Both the position numbers and the translations under genes were made by a program. From Actinomycetes bacterium (lineage in GTDB: Bacteria > Actinomycetota > Acidimicrobiia > Acidimicrobiales > RAAP-2): a stretch of 31,384 nucleotides of DNA. The DNA lies in NCBI GenBank assembly GCA_021850345.1, contig JAJZMN010000104.1, positions 15,713 through 47,096 of the forward strand, read 5' to 3'. Below the pieces are notes generated by a model. It was not told the origin of the DNA. It did no database searches and was given only the letters and a program-made list of their open reading frames with translations. Below are positions 7,745 to 17,219 of this stretch, piece by piece. How positions within the stretch are numbered: position 1 is the stretch's first letter; every line of letters starts with the position of its first letter.

Positions 7745-8462
7745 GGGACTCCACCCATCCGACGAGCGCGGCGGTCACCTCGTCGGGCCGTTCCAAGGTC
7801 GACAGGTGCCCCGAGCCCGGTACCACCACCAGACGTGCCCCGTGGATCCCCGCCGCCAGCTCCTCGGCGAGGGGCGGCGGGGTGAGCTCGTCGCCGTCGC
7901 CGACCACCACCAGCGTCGGGCAGCCGATCGCGCCGAGGTCCGGGCGTGAGTCGACGCGCGACATGATCGCCTGCTGCTCGCGCGCGAAGGCCTCGACGCC
8001 GGTCTCGGCAGCCATCAGCGCCACGAGGCCGGCGAGCGCCTCGTCGCCGTGGCGGTCGCGGTGCACGAGGATGTCGAACTGCTGTGCCACCACCTCGTCG
8101 AGGTGCCCGGCGCGTGCGAGCTCCACCTGGTCCTGGCGCCGTCGCCGCAGCTCCGGGGTGTCCGGTCGCGCCGAGGTGTCGAGGAGCGCGAGGCCGAGCA
8201 CCCGTTCGGGCGCCTGGCGCATCACCTCGAGCGCGATGTAGCCGCCCATCGAGAGCCCGGCGAGGGCGAAGCGCGCCGGCGCGTGCGCCAGCACGCGCCG
8301 GGCGATCGCGGCCATGGTGTCGTCACGGGTGTGGTCCGCGACCATGACCGGGCCGTGCTGCCAGAGCGCCGGCAGCTGGGGGACGTAGAGCCGGGCCGTG
8401 ACGAGCAGGCCCGGCACGAGGACGATGGGGACGGACGCCCCGTCGTCGCCCTGCCCGCTCAT
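7728..8462 (-). CDS. Alpha/beta hydrolase
   Basis: A 244-residue cytoplasmic alpha/beta-fold hydrolase. The nucleophile elbow is GLSMGG, the acid residue sits in VVGDGDELTPP and the catalytic histidine in GSGHLSTLERP. The oxyanion-hole region is near VLVPGLLVTARLY at the N-terminus. It belongs to the same broad group as carboxylesterases, MhpC-type and BioH-like enzymes; the substrate is probably an ester, thioester or C-C diketone. The ATG at 8460-8462 overlaps the stop of the LLM oxidoreductase gene in ATGA, so the two are translationally coupled and may act on one substrate, oxidation first and hydrolysis second. The 3' end overlaps the convergent NTF2-like gene by 17 bp. Confidence 0.9.
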   Translation of the reverse strand: MSGQGDDGASVPIVLVPGLLVTARLYVPQLPALWQHGPVMVADHTRDDTMAAIARRVLAHAPARFALAGLSMGGYIALEVMRQAPERVLGLALLDTSARPDTPELRRRRQDQVELARAGHLDEVVAQQFDILVHRDRHGDEALAGLVALMAAETGVEAFAREQQAIMSRVDSRPDLGAIGCPTLVVVGDGDELTPPPLAEELAAGIHGARLVVVPGSGHLSTLERPDEVTAALVGWVESLSSSR

Positions 8463-9304
8463 GCGCGCCGCGCGAGCGCCGTCGCCAGGGGCTCGAGCAG
8501 CGCCGCCCGGTACGGTCCGCGCATCGAGAAGATGGCGAGGTCGACCCCGACGGCGAAGAAGGTCTGTGCCGCGTCCGCGAGCGCTGAGGGGTCCGCGTCG
8601 GGCGGCCAGCTGAGGTGGACCGAGCGGCGGATGGTCGCAGGGTCCCGGCCGACCGCCGCGCAGTGCTCGACGAGCACTGCGTCGAGCGCCTGCCACTCCT
8701 CGGGGCTCTCGGGGAACGTCATGTCCCAGTGGTCGGCGAAGCGCGCCACGGTCCGCAGCGTGCGCGTGGGGCCCTTGCCGCCGATCACGATGGGGGGGCG
8801 TGGGTGCTGGAGCGCCTTGGGCTCGCATCGGGCGTCGGTGAGCTGGTAGTGGCGGCCGCTGAAGGTGGTGGTCTCTTGCGTGAGGAGGCGGTGGATGACC
8901 TCGACGCCCTCTTCGAAGCGGTTCGAGCGCTCCGCCGGAGACCCGAGCGGGATGCCGTAGGCGTCGGCCTCGGGGAAGAACCACCCCGCGCCGAGCCCGA
9001 GCTCGAGTCGCCCGCCTGAGATGTGGTCGAGGGTGACCGCCATGTTCGCCGTCACGGCAGGGTGGCGGAAGTGCATGCCGTTGACCATGGCGCCCAGCCG
9101 CAGGCGCGTCGTCGCCTGGGCGAGCGCGGCGAGCATCGTCCAGCTCTCGAGGTGCGTGCCGTCGGCTGGAGGGGTGAGCGGATAGAAGTGGTCCATCGTC
9201 CATGCCGACTCGAACAGGTCGATCTGGTCGGCTGCCCTCCAGACCTCCAAGAACTCCTGCCACGTGCCGTGCTGGGGCGGGGTCTTCACGGCGTAGGACG
9301 GCAT
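8459..9304 (-). CDS. LLM-class (probably F420-dependent) oxidoreductase
   Basis: A 281-residue TIM-barrel protein of the bacterial luciferase-like family. Typical segments are ESAWTMDHFYPL, RLRLGAMVNGMHFRHPAVTANMAVTLDHISGGRLELGLGAGW, and RPPIVIGGKGPTRTLRTVARFADHWD. The N-terminus (KTPPQHGTWQEFLEVWRAAD) is characteristic of the actinobacterial F420-dependent group rather than of FMN monooxygenases, so F420 is the likely cofactor by family. The ATG at 9302-9304 has a ribosome site GGAGG at 9313-9317. It overlaps the downstream hydrolase by 4 bp. The reaction is unknown; family members oxidise alcohols or reduce unsaturated rings. Confidence 0.88.
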   Translation of the reverse strand: MPSYAVKTPPQHGTWQEFLEVWRAADQIDLFESAWTMDHFYPLTPPADGTHLESWTMLAALAQATTRLRLGAMVNGMHFRHPAVTANMAVTLDHISGGRLELGLGAGWFFPEADAYGIPLGSPAERSNRFEEGVEVIHRLLTQETTTFSGRHYQLTDARCEPKALQHPRPPIVIGGKGPTRTLRTVARFADHWDMTFPESPEEWQALDAVLVEHCAAVGRDPATIRRSVHLSWPPDADPSALADAAQTFFAVGVDLAIFSMRGPYRAALLEPLATALARRA

Positions 9305-9386
9305 TCGGCGGACCTCCGTCTCGTGTGCTCTTGCGGTGCGCGCAGCATGCTACAGGCGCCGTCGACGGCGTCCTGGGGCCTGCGGC

Positions 9387-9464
9387 GATCTGACGAACCG
9401 ATCTGACGAGCCCGATCCGAGGAGCCAATCTGACGAGCCCGATCCGAGGAGCCGATCTGACAAG
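9387..9464. repeat. 27-bp tandem repeats in the LLM-ligK intergenic gap
   Basis: Two nearly identical 27-bp units lie at 9400-9426 and 9427-9453 (first base G or A, the rest the same), flanked by partial copies at 9387-9399 and 9454-9464 that share GATCTGAC. The array sits in the 250-bp divergent gap (9305-9554) that must hold the promoters of both the LLM gene and the lig operon. The remainder of the gap shows no gene. A weak promoter candidate for the lig operon is CTGACA at 9457-9462 with TACCAT at 9482-9487 (19-bp spacing). Confidence 0.85.
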
Positions 9465-9554
9465 AGGTTCGGGGCAGGCGTTACCATGATCGCGTGAGCG
9501 AAGTGCTGCGGATCGCGCCATCCGCCGCGCGCTGGTGTCGGGTCCGGAGATGGG

Positions 9555-10250
9555 GTGAGCATGGCCATCGTGGTGCAGAACGTCACGCGTAGCGATCTCG
9601 GTGTCGTCGACGCGCTCGGCGAGCTCGGTGTCGCCACGGTGCACGAGGCGCAGGGGCGTAAGGGCCTCTTCGCCTCGCGGCTGCGACCGATCTACCGGCC
9701 GATCACCGTGGCGGGGAACGCGCTCACCGTCGAGGTGGCGCCCGGAGACAACTGGATGATCCACGTCGCGGTCGAGCAGGCGAAGCCCGGCGACGTCCTC
9801 GTGGTCACCCCGACCAGCCCGTGCGAGGACGGGTACTTCGGTGAGCTGCTGGCGACCAGCCTCGTGGCCCACGGCGTGCGCGGCCTCGTGATCGACGCCG
9901 GGGTCCGCGACGTGGCGGACCTCACCGCGATGCAGTTCCCCGTGTGGTCGAAGGCGGTCTTCGCCCAGGGCACGGTGAAGGAGACGGTGGCCAACGTCCA
10001 GGTGCCGATCGTCTGCGCGGGTGCCTACGTCCGGCCCGGCGACGTGGTGCTCGGCGACGACGACGGCGTGGTCGTGGTGCGGCGCGAGGAGGCCGAGGCG
10101 GTCCTCGAACGCGCCCGGGCACGCCAGGCGAGCGAGGCGGAGCGGCGCGAGCTGTTGGCCAAGGGAGCGCTCGGCCTCGACATCTACTCGATGCGCGAGA
10201 AGCTGGCCCAGCGCGGCCTCACCTACGTCGAATCGTGGGGGGAGCGATGA
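9555..10250 (+). CDS. ligK: 4-carboxy-4-hydroxy-2-oxoadipate aldolase / oxaloacetate decarboxylase
   Basis: A 231-residue RraA-fold class II aldolase. It performs the last step of protocatechuate 4,5-cleavage, splitting 4-carboxy-4-hydroxy-2-oxoadipate into pyruvate and oxaloacetate; family members also decarboxylate oxaloacetate. The metal/substrate motif GVRD places Arg118 and Asp119 close to Arg123 and Asp124 of the characterised enzymes, and [21 protein letters not shown] is typical of the active site. The GTG at 9555 has GGAG at 9546-9549; the ATG at 9561 is an equal alternative that removes two residues. First gene of the lig operon; its stop overlaps the next start in ATGA. Confidence 0.93.
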   Translation: MSMAIVVQNVTRSDLGVVDALGELGVATVHEAQGRKGLFASRLRPIYRPITVAGNALTVEVAPGDNWMIHVAVEQAKPGDVLVVTPTSPCEDGYFGELLATSLVAHGVRGLVIDAGVRDVADLTAMQFPVWSKAVFAQGTVKETVANVQVPIVCAGAYVRPGDVVLGDDDGVVVVRREEAEAVLERARARQASEAERRELLAKGALGLDIYSMREKLAQRGLTYVESWGER

Positions 10251-11341
10251 GCCAGACGCCGATCCGGTGCTCGGTGCTCCGCGGCGGCACCTCCAAGGCC
10301 CTCTACTTCCACGCCGGGGACCTGCCCTCCGAGCGGGCCACGCGCGACGCCGTCCTGCTCGCCGCCATGGGCTCGCCCGACCCCCGGGAGATCGACGGGA
10401 TGGGCGGGGCGCACCCCCTCACCTCCAAGGTGGCGGTGGTCAAGGCCTCCGAGCGGCCGGACGCGGACGTCGACTATCTCTTCCTCCAGGTGTGGCCCGA
10501 CCGCCCCGAGGTCTCCGACACCCAGAACTGCGGGAACATCCTGGCAGGCGTCGGGCCCTTCGCCCTCGAGGAGGGACTGCTCAGGGCTACCGACCCGGTC
10601 ACGCCGGTGCGGATCTGGATGGAGAACACCCAGAGCGCGGCGGTGGCCCACGTGCCCACCCCTGGCGGCGAGGTCACCTACGAGGGGGACGCCCGCATCG
10701 ACGGCGTGCCCGGCACGCACGCGCCCATCCCGATCGACTTCCTCGACGTCGCCGGCTCCTCGTGCGGGGCGCTCTTGCCGACCAAGAGCCCCGTCGACGA
10801 GATCGAGGGCGTCCGGGTGACCTGCATCGACAACGGCATGCCGGTCGTCTGCATGAAGGCCGCCGACCTGGGGCTCTCCGGCTACGAGCCACCGGCGGAG
10901 ATCGAGGCGAACGATGCCGTGCGCGCCAAGGTCGAGGCCGTCCGCCTCGCCGCCGGGCCCCTCATGCACCTCGGCGACGTGACCGACAAGACGGTGCCCA
11001 AGATGAGCCTCTTGGCGCCCGCCGAGCACGGCGGCGTCGTGACGACGCGGACCTTCATCCCGCACCGCGTGCACGAGGCGATCGGGGTCTTCGGCGCGGT
11101 GTCGGTCGCCACTGCCTGCCTGGTTCCCGGATCGGTCGCGGCCGAGGTCGCCGGGCTCGAACGGACCACCGGGTCCATGGACCTCGACATCGAGCACCCG
11201 ACCGGGTTCTTCACCGTCTCGATGGACGTCCGCCTCGAAGGCGACGACGTGGTCGTCGAGCGTGCCGCGCTGCTGCGCACGGCGCGCCTGTTGATGCGCG
11301 GCGAGGTACTCGTGCCGGCCTCGGTGTGGGGAGGCTCGTGA
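10247..11341 (+). CDS. ligU: 4-oxalomesaconate tautomerase/isomerase, PrpF-like
   Basis: A 364-residue member of the PrpF/diaminopimelate-epimerase fold, matching GalD of Pseudomonas and LigU of sphingomonads. It moves the double bond of 4-oxalomesaconate so that LigJ can hydrate it. The opening [15 protein letters not shown] and the segment [17 protein letters not shown] are hallmarks. Lys61 (HPLTSK) and Cys95 (QNCGN) are 34 residues apart, the same spacing as the Lys/Cys catalytic pair I recall for LigU. The second half repeats the fold, with [20 protein letters not shown] and TGFFTVSM. It starts inside the ligK stop (ATGA overlap). galD would be an equally valid symbol. Confidence 0.9.
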   Translation: MSQTPIRCSVLRGGTSKALYFHAGDLPSERATRDAVLLAAMGSPDPREIDGMGGAHPLTSKVAVVKASERPDADVDYLFLQVWPDRPEVSDTQNCGNILAGVGPFALEEGLLRATDPVTPVRIWMENTQSAAVAHVPTPGGEVTYEGDARIDGVPGTHAPIPIDFLDVAGSSCGALLPTKSPVDEIEGVRVTCIDNGMPVVCMKAADLGLSGYEPPAEIEANDAVRAKVEAVRLAAGPLMHLGDVTDKTVPKMSLLAPAEHGGVVTTRTFIPHRVHEAIGVFGAVSVATACLVPGSVAAEVAGLERTTGSMDLDIEHPTGFFTVSMDVRLEGDDVVVERAALLRTARLLMRGEVLVPASVWGGS

Positions 11342-11399
11342 GGCACGAGCGCGCGGCAGCGCAGGTGGCGGCCACAGAGGCGAGAGGGAGGACCACGCG

Positions 11400-12419
11400 G
11401 TGATCATCGACTGCCACGGGCACTACACCACGGCGCCGGCGCAGCACGACATGTGGCGCCAGGCCCAGAAGGAGGCCTTCGAGGCGGGTGGCTCGCCCCC
11501 CGAGTACCCCGCGATCTCCGACGACGAGATCCGCGAGTCGCTCGAGGCCAACCAGCTCCGGCTCCTCGCCGAGCGGGGCACGGACGTCACGATCTTCTCA
11601 CCCAGGGCCTCCGCGATGGCCCACCACGTGGGCGACGAGCAGGTGAGCCTGGCGTGGGCCCGGGTGTGCAACAACCTGATCAAGCGGGTGGTCGACCTGT
11701 ACCCGCAGACCTACGTCGGGGTCTGCCAGCTGCCCCAGTCGCCCGGCGTCCCGATCGCCGGTTCGATCGCCGAGCTCGAGCGTTGCGTGAACGAGCTCGG
11801 CTTCGTCGGCTGCAACCTGAACCCCGACCCGAGCGGTGGCAACTGGACCTCGCCCCCGCTCACCGACAAGGCGTGGTACCCGTTCTACGACAAGATGGTC
11901 GAGCTGGACGTCCCGGCCATGATCCACGTCTCGGCGAGCTGCAACCCGAACTTCCACGCGACCGGCGCTCACTACCTGAACGCCGACACCACCGCCTTCA
12001 TGCAGTTCATCCAAGGCGACCTGTTCGCGGACTTCCCGACGCTGCGCTTCGTCATCCCCCACGGCGGTGGTGCCGTGCCCTACCACTGGGGCCGCTACCG
12101 CGGCCTGGCCGACATGTTGAAGCGCCCGCCGCTCGCCGAGCACGTGATGGGCAACGTCTTCTTCGACACCTGCGTCTATCACCAGGCGGGGATCGACCTG
12201 CTCTTCGAGGTGATCGACCACCGAAACATCGTCTTCGGCTCCGAGATGGTGGGAGCGGTGCGGGGCATCGATCCGCAGACCGGGCACTACTTCGACGACA
12301 CCCGTCGCTACGTCGACGCGTTGGACGTGCCCGACGAGCACAAAGAGGCCGTCTTCTCGGGCAATGCCCGGCGGGTCTACCCGAGGCTCGACGCGATCCT
12401 GAGGGCGCAGGGACGCTAG
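11400..12419 (+). CDS. ligJ: 4-oxalomesaconate hydratase (amidohydrolase fold)
   Basis: A 339-residue zinc-dependent hydratase of the amidohydrolase superfamily that adds water to 4-oxalomesaconate to give 4-carboxy-4-hydroxy-2-oxoadipate. The metal ligands are visible: His6 and His8 in the opening MIIDCHGHY, His176 in MIHVSAS, and Glu282 in VFGSEMVG. They closely match His6, His8, His178 and Glu284 of Sphingobium LigJ as I recall them. IPHGGGAVPYHWGRYRG is also characteristic. The GTG at 11400 is the only start that keeps the N-terminal metal motif. It follows ligU by 58 bp; the GAGAGGGAGG near 11382-11391 provides a ribosome site. Confidence 0.93.
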   Translation: MIIDCHGHYTTAPAQHDMWRQAQKEAFEAGGSPPEYPAISDDEIRESLEANQLRLLAERGTDVTIFSPRASAMAHHVGDEQVSLAWARVCNNLIKRVVDLYPQTYVGVCQLPQSPGVPIAGSIAELERCVNELGFVGCNLNPDPSGGNWTSPPLTDKAWYPFYDKMVELDVPAMIHVSASCNPNFHATGAHYLNADTTAFMQFIQGDLFADFPTLRFVIPHGGGAVPYHWGRYRGLADMLKRPPLAEHVMGNVFFDTCVYHQAGIDLLFEVIDHRNIVFGSEMVGAVRGIDPQTGHYFDDTRRYVDALDVPDEHKEAVFSGNARRVYPRLDAILRAQGR

Positions 12420-12420
12420 C

Positions 12421-13308
12421 GTGAGCGCCTTCGAGATGGACCCCGACTGGCTCTGCTTCGATCCGAACCCGTCGAAGCCCACCTACCAGCTGCCGCCCGG
12501 CTCGGTCGACGCCCACTGCCACATCTTCGGCCCCGGCGACGTCTTTCCCTACGCGCCCGAGCGCAAGTACACGCCGTGCGACGCGGGCAAGGACAAGCTG
12601 TTCGCGCTGCGTGACTTCCTCGGCTACGAGCGGAACGTGATCGTGCAGGCGACCTGCCACGGCGCCGACAACCGGGCAATGGTCGACGCCCTCGTCGCCG
12701 CAGACGGCCGGGCCAGGGGGGTCGCGACGGTGCGCCCGGACGTGAGCGACGCGGCCCTCGCTGAGCTGCACGAGGCCGGCGTGCGCGGCGTGCGCTTCAA
12801 TTTCGTGCGCCGCCTGGTCGATCCCAAGCCCGACGCCTACTACCTGCCGATCGTCGAGCGGATCGCAGCGCTCGGCTGGCACGTGGTGATCTACTTCGAG
12901 GCACAGGACCTCGCGCAGCGTTGGGACTTCTTCACCTCGCTGCCGACGCCGGTCGTCGTGGACCACATGGGGCGCCCCGACGTGACCAAGCCAGTCGACG
13001 GCCCCGAGTTCGGGCTGTTCGTGCGCCTCATGGAGGAGCACCCGCAGTACTGGTCGAAGGTGACCTGCCCCGAGCGCCTCACCGTGTCGGGCCCGCCCTA
13101 CGACGACGTGGTGCCGTTCGCCCGCCATCTCGTCGAGCGGTTCCCCGACCGGGTGCTCTACGGCACCGACTGGCCGCACCCGAACCTGAAGAGCCACATG
13201 CCCGACGACGGCAAGATCGTGGACTTCGTGCCACGGATCGCCACGACCGAGGAGCTGCGCCACAAGCTCCTCGTCGACAACCCGACCCGCCTGTACTGGG
13301 CGGGATGA
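12421..13308 (+). CDS. ligI: 2-pyrone-4,6-dicarboxylate lactonase
   Basis: A 295-residue member of the amidohydrolase superfamily (COG3618) that opens 2-pyrone-4,6-dicarboxylate to oxalomesaconate. The metal-independent active site is preserved: His32 and His34 in VDAHCHIFGPG and the catalytic Asp250 in YGTDWPHPN, near His31, His33 and Asp248 of Sphingobium LigI. PERKYTPCDA and RGVRFNFVRRL match the substrate-binding loops. The GTG start is 1 base after the ligJ stop, so translation is probably coupled. Its own stop overlaps an ATG at 13305 that I do not take as the ligA start. Confidence 0.95.
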   Translation: MSAFEMDPDWLCFDPNPSKPTYQLPPGSVDAHCHIFGPGDVFPYAPERKYTPCDAGKDKLFALRDFLGYERNVIVQATCHGADNRAMVDALVAADGRARGVATVRPDVSDAALAELHEAGVRGVRFNFVRRLVDPKPDAYYLPIVERIAALGWHVVIYFEAQDLAQRWDFFTSLPTPVVVDHMGRPDVTKPVDGPEFGLFVRLMEEHPQYWSKVTCPERLTVSGPPYDDVVPFARHLVERFPDRVLYGTDWPHPNLKSHMPDDGKIVDFVPRIATTEELRHKLLVDNPTRLYWAG

Positions 13309-13325
13309 GCCAGGGGAGGCCACGA

Positions 13326-14559
<1,234 letters not shown>

Positions 14560-14567
14560 GAGCCGCC

Positions 14568-15518
14568 ATGCGCATCGCCCTCGCCGGAGCCGGCGCCTTC
14601 GGGATCAAGCACCTCGACGGGCTGGCCACTATCGATGGGGTCGAGGTGACCTCGCTCGTCGGACGCCGCCTCGAGCCCACCCGGCAAGTCGCCGAGAAGT
14701 ACGGGATCGGTCACGTGACGACCGACCTCGCCGAGGCGCTCGCGAGGGACGACGTGGACGCCGTGATCCTGTGCACGCCGACCCAGATGCACGCCGAGCA
14801 GGCGATCGCCGCCATGCGCGCCGGCAAGCACGTCCAGGTCGAGATCCCCGTCGCCGACAGCTGGAAGGACGCCGAAGCGATCGACAAGGTCCAACGCGAG
14901 ACCGGCGTGGTCTGCATGGGTGGCCACACCCGGCGCTTCAACCCGTCTCACCAGTGGGTCCACAAGCGCATCGAGGCGGGGGAGCTGTCGATCCAGCAGA
15001 TGGACGTCCAGACCTACTTCTTCCGCCGCACCAACATGAACGCCCTGGGCCAGCCTCGGAGCTGGACGGACCATCTGCTCTGGCACCACGCCGCGCACAC
15101 CGTCGACCTGTTCGGGTACCAGACCGGCGAGCAGGTGAAGGTCGCGCACGCCGTCCAGGGGCCGATCCACCCCGAGCTCGGCATCGCGATGGACATGTCC
15201 ATCCAGCTGCTCACGACCGGCGGCAAGGTGTGCACGCTGTCGCTCAGCTTCAACAACGACGGGCCCCTCGGCAGCGTCTTCCGCTACATCTGCGACAACG
15301 GCACCTACCTCGCACGCTACGACGACCTGTTCGACGGCTACGAGAAGCCCATCGACGTCTCCAACGTGGACGTCTCGATGAACGGGATCGAGCTGCAGGA
15401 CCGCGAGTTCGTCGCCGCCATCACCGAGGGCCGGGAGCCGAACTCGTCCATCGCGCAGGTCCTCAGCTGTTACCGGGTGCTCGGCGACCTGGAGCGCCAG
15501 CTCGCCGAGCAGGCCTAG
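14568..15518 (+). CDS. ligC: 4-carboxy-2-hydroxymuconate-6-semialdehyde dehydrogenase
   Basis: A 316-residue NAD(P)-dependent enzyme of the Gfo/Idh/MocA family that oxidises the LigAB product, in its cyclic hemiacetal form, to 2-pyrone-4,6-dicarboxylate. The Rossmann motif GAGAFGIKH begins at residue 7, followed by VILCTPTQMHAEQA and the family signature GKHVQVEIPVADS. The C-terminal substrate domain contains GGHTRRFNPSHQW and DHLLWHHAAHTVDLF. The ATG at 14568 has TAGGAG just upstream (14557-14562), overlapping the end of ligB. The position directly after ligAB matches lig operons in proteobacteria. Confidence 0.93.
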   Translation: MRIALAGAGAFGIKHLDGLATIDGVEVTSLVGRRLEPTRQVAEKYGIGHVTTDLAEALARDDVDAVILCTPTQMHAEQAIAAMRAGKHVQVEIPVADSWKDAEAIDKVQRETGVVCMGGHTRRFNPSHQWVHKRIEAGELSIQQMDVQTYFFRRTNMNALGQPRSWTDHLLWHHAAHTVDLFGYQTGEQVKVAHAVQGPIHPELGIAMDMSIQLLTTGGKVCTLSLSFNNDGPLGSVFRYICDNGTYLARYDDLFDGYEKPIDVSNVDVSMNGIELQDREFVAAITEGREPNSSIAQVLSCYRVLGDLERQLAEQA

Positions 15519-15525
15519 GCGCCGC

Positions 15526-16323
15526 GTGCGCATTGCCGTGCTCGGGCTCGGGGAGGCGGGCGGGGAGATCGCCCGCGACCTCGTGGCTGCCGGCGCCCAG
15601 GTCACCGGCTACGACCCGCGGCCCGACCGCGCCGCGCCGCCGGGCGCCGTGGACCGGGCGAGCGAGGCCGACGCGGTCGAGGGCGCCGCGATGGTTCTCA
15701 GCGCGAACAGCGCCCACGATGCCGAGCCGGCGCTGCGTGCGGGCCTTTCTGGCGCGGCCCCCGGGACGCTGTGGGCAGACGTGAACACTGCGGCACCCGC
15801 CGTCAAGCGCCGCCTCGCCGAGCTCGCCGAGCCGGCCAGCGTCGTCTTCGCCGACGTGGCGCTCATGTCGACGGTGCCCGGGCGCGGGATCCGCACTCCG
15901 ATGCTCGTCTCGGGGCCCGGTGCCGCCCGCTGGGCCGACTTCGTGGGCGCGCTCGGGACCACCGTGTCGGTCATCGAGGGTCCGCCGGGTGCCGCGGCGC
16001 AGCGAAAGCTCTTGCGCAGCGTCTTCTACAAGGGGATGGGCGCCGCCGTCGTCGAGGCCCTCGCCGCGGCCCGGGCGGCCGGCCTCGAGGACTGGATGCG
16101 CGACCACCTGCGCCAGGAGCTGATCGCGGCCGACGCGGCGCTCGTCGACCGGCTCGAGGACGGGAGCGTCCGACACGCGCACCGCCGTGCTGACGAGATG
16201 GCCGCCGCCGGCGAGCTCCTCGCCGAGCTCGGCGTGCCGGCGTTCGTGACCTCGGCGAGCGAGCAGTGGCTGCGCCGCCTCGACGTCGCCGGCTCGACGG
16301 GCCCTCAGCCGGCCGAGCGGTAG
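15526..16323 (+). CDS. NAD(P)-dependent dehydrogenase with DUF1932-type C-terminus
   Basis: A 265-residue protein resembling 6-phosphogluconate/3-hydroxyisobutyrate dehydrogenases: Rossmann motif AVLGLGEAGGEIARDL at residues 4-19, then WADVNTAAPAVK and SVVFADVALMSTVPGRGIRTPMLVSGPGA. The C-terminal helical part (KLLRSVFYKGMGAAVVEALAAARAAGL) carries the family's catalytic-lysine region and resembles DUF1932. It lies 7 bp after ligC and is almost certainly in the same operon, but no step of the known protocatechuate pathway needs it. It may remove a side product, such as a reduced or oxidised semialdehyde, or act on another oxo acid. The GTG at 15526 was chosen as the only start that keeps the cofactor motif. 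The 3' end overlaps the convergent HAD gene by 19 bp. Confidence 0.82.
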   Translation: MRIAVLGLGEAGGEIARDLVAAGAQVTGYDPRPDRAAPPGAVDRASEADAVEGAAMVLSANSAHDAEPALRAGLSGAAPGTLWADVNTAAPAVKRRLAELAEPASVVFADVALMSTVPGRGIRTPMLVSGPGAARWADFVGALGTTVSVIEGPPGAAAQRKLLRSVFYKGMGAAVVEALAAARAAGLEDWMRDHLRQELIAADAALVDRLEDGSVRHAHRRADEMAAAGELLAELGVPAFVTSASEQWLRRLDVAGSTGPQPAER

Positions 16324-17219
16324 AGGGCCAGCAGGGCGTCGACCCCGTCGACGATGAGGTGGGGCCGGCGTGCCGCGCCGAGGTGGTCGAAGGAGCCTGC
16401 GTGGCCCGTTCCCGAGTTCACTGCGACCGCGAACGCACCGCCCCTGCGCGCCATGGGCACCTCGAGCTCGGGGTCGTCTCCGACCACGGCGAGCTCGCGT
16501 GGCCGGACGCCGAGCCGGTGCAGCGCGGTACGCAGCGCGTGGCGCGAGGGCTTGCCCACGATCGTCGGGCGCACGCCGGTCAGGTCCTTGATGACCGCGC
16601 AGATGGCGCGCGAGGTGCCGATGGCCCTGCCCTCCGCACTGGCGAAGAACAGCGACTGGCTGGCGCTGTAGAAGGCGGCGCCGTCCCACACGGCGTTGGC
16701 GGCCGCTTCGAGGTGGTCCATGCCGAACTCACGGAACCAGCCGACGAACACCGCGTCGACCTTCGGGTGCCCTTCGGGGGGGAGCACCTCGATGCCCGCG
16801 TCGACGAGCGGACCGCTGACCCCGTCGCCGCCGAGCACCAGCACCCGCTCGTGGCCTGCCCGCACGCAGACCTCGGCGGCGGATGACGCCGGCGTCAGCA
16901 CCGCGTCGTCGGCGAGGTCGAAGCCGATGCTGCGCAGGACCGCCGCCTGCGCAGCCGGTGGCCGTGCGGTCCCGTTGGTGAGGACTCCCACCGCGACGCC
17001 GTCACGATGGAGCGCGTCGACGAGCTCGAGAGCGCCGGGGAGGGGCGTGAGCCCGTGGTTCCGCCGGTCGCCGAGCACCAGCGTCCCATCGAGGTCGAGC
17101 AGGAACGCGCGCAGCTCACGCAGGCGCGAGACGGCCTCGGGGTCGTGGGCACCGGGCGTCCCTGCGAAGCCGGCGGCGCCAGCCGGCGTCGCAGCGGGAG
17201 CAGCGGGGTCAGCGGGCAT
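16305..17219 (-). CDS. HAD-superfamily phosphatase (NagD/HAD-IIA type)
   Basis: A 304-residue phosphatase. Motif I is LLDLDGTLVLGD with nucleophile Asp42 and general acid Asp44; motif II is VLTNGT, motif III lies at IVGKPSR and motif IV is VVGDDPELEVPMA. The large cap between motifs II and III, including VDAVFVGWFREFGMDHLEAAANA, is the C2 type of NagD, pyridoxal phosphatase and p-nitrophenylphosphatase. The first 30 residues are Ala/Pro/Gly-rich and likely unstructured. The ATG at 17217-17219 overlaps the carboxyltransferase gene by 11 bp, so the two are co-translated. As last gene of the kinase-carboxylase series it could remove a phosphate added by the split kinase; that role is inference. 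A general housekeeping phosphatase is the alternative. Confidence 0.85.
   Translation of the reverse strand: MPADPAAPAATPAGAAGFAGTPGAHDPEAVSRLRELRAFLLDLDGTLVLGDRRNHGLTPLPGALELVDALHRDGVAVGVLTNGTARPPAAQAAVLRSIGFDLADDAVLTPASSAAEVCVRAGHERVLVLGGDGVSGPLVDAGIEVLPPEGHPKVDAVFVGWFREFGMDHLEAAANAVWDGAAFYSASQSLFFASAEGRAIGTSRAICAVIKDLTGVRPTIVGKPSRHALRTALHRLGVRPRELAVVGDDPELEVPMARRGGAFAVAVNSGTGHAGSFDHLGAARRPHLIVDGVDALLALYRSAG

Noticed and set aside
9387..9464. CRISPR array or attachment site
   Set aside because: The repeats are directly adjacent, without unique spacers, and no cas or integrase gene is near.
13305..13325. ATG at 13305 as the ligA start, overlapping the ligI stop
   Set aside because: The strong ribosome site at 13312-13319 lies after it and fits the GTG at 13326.
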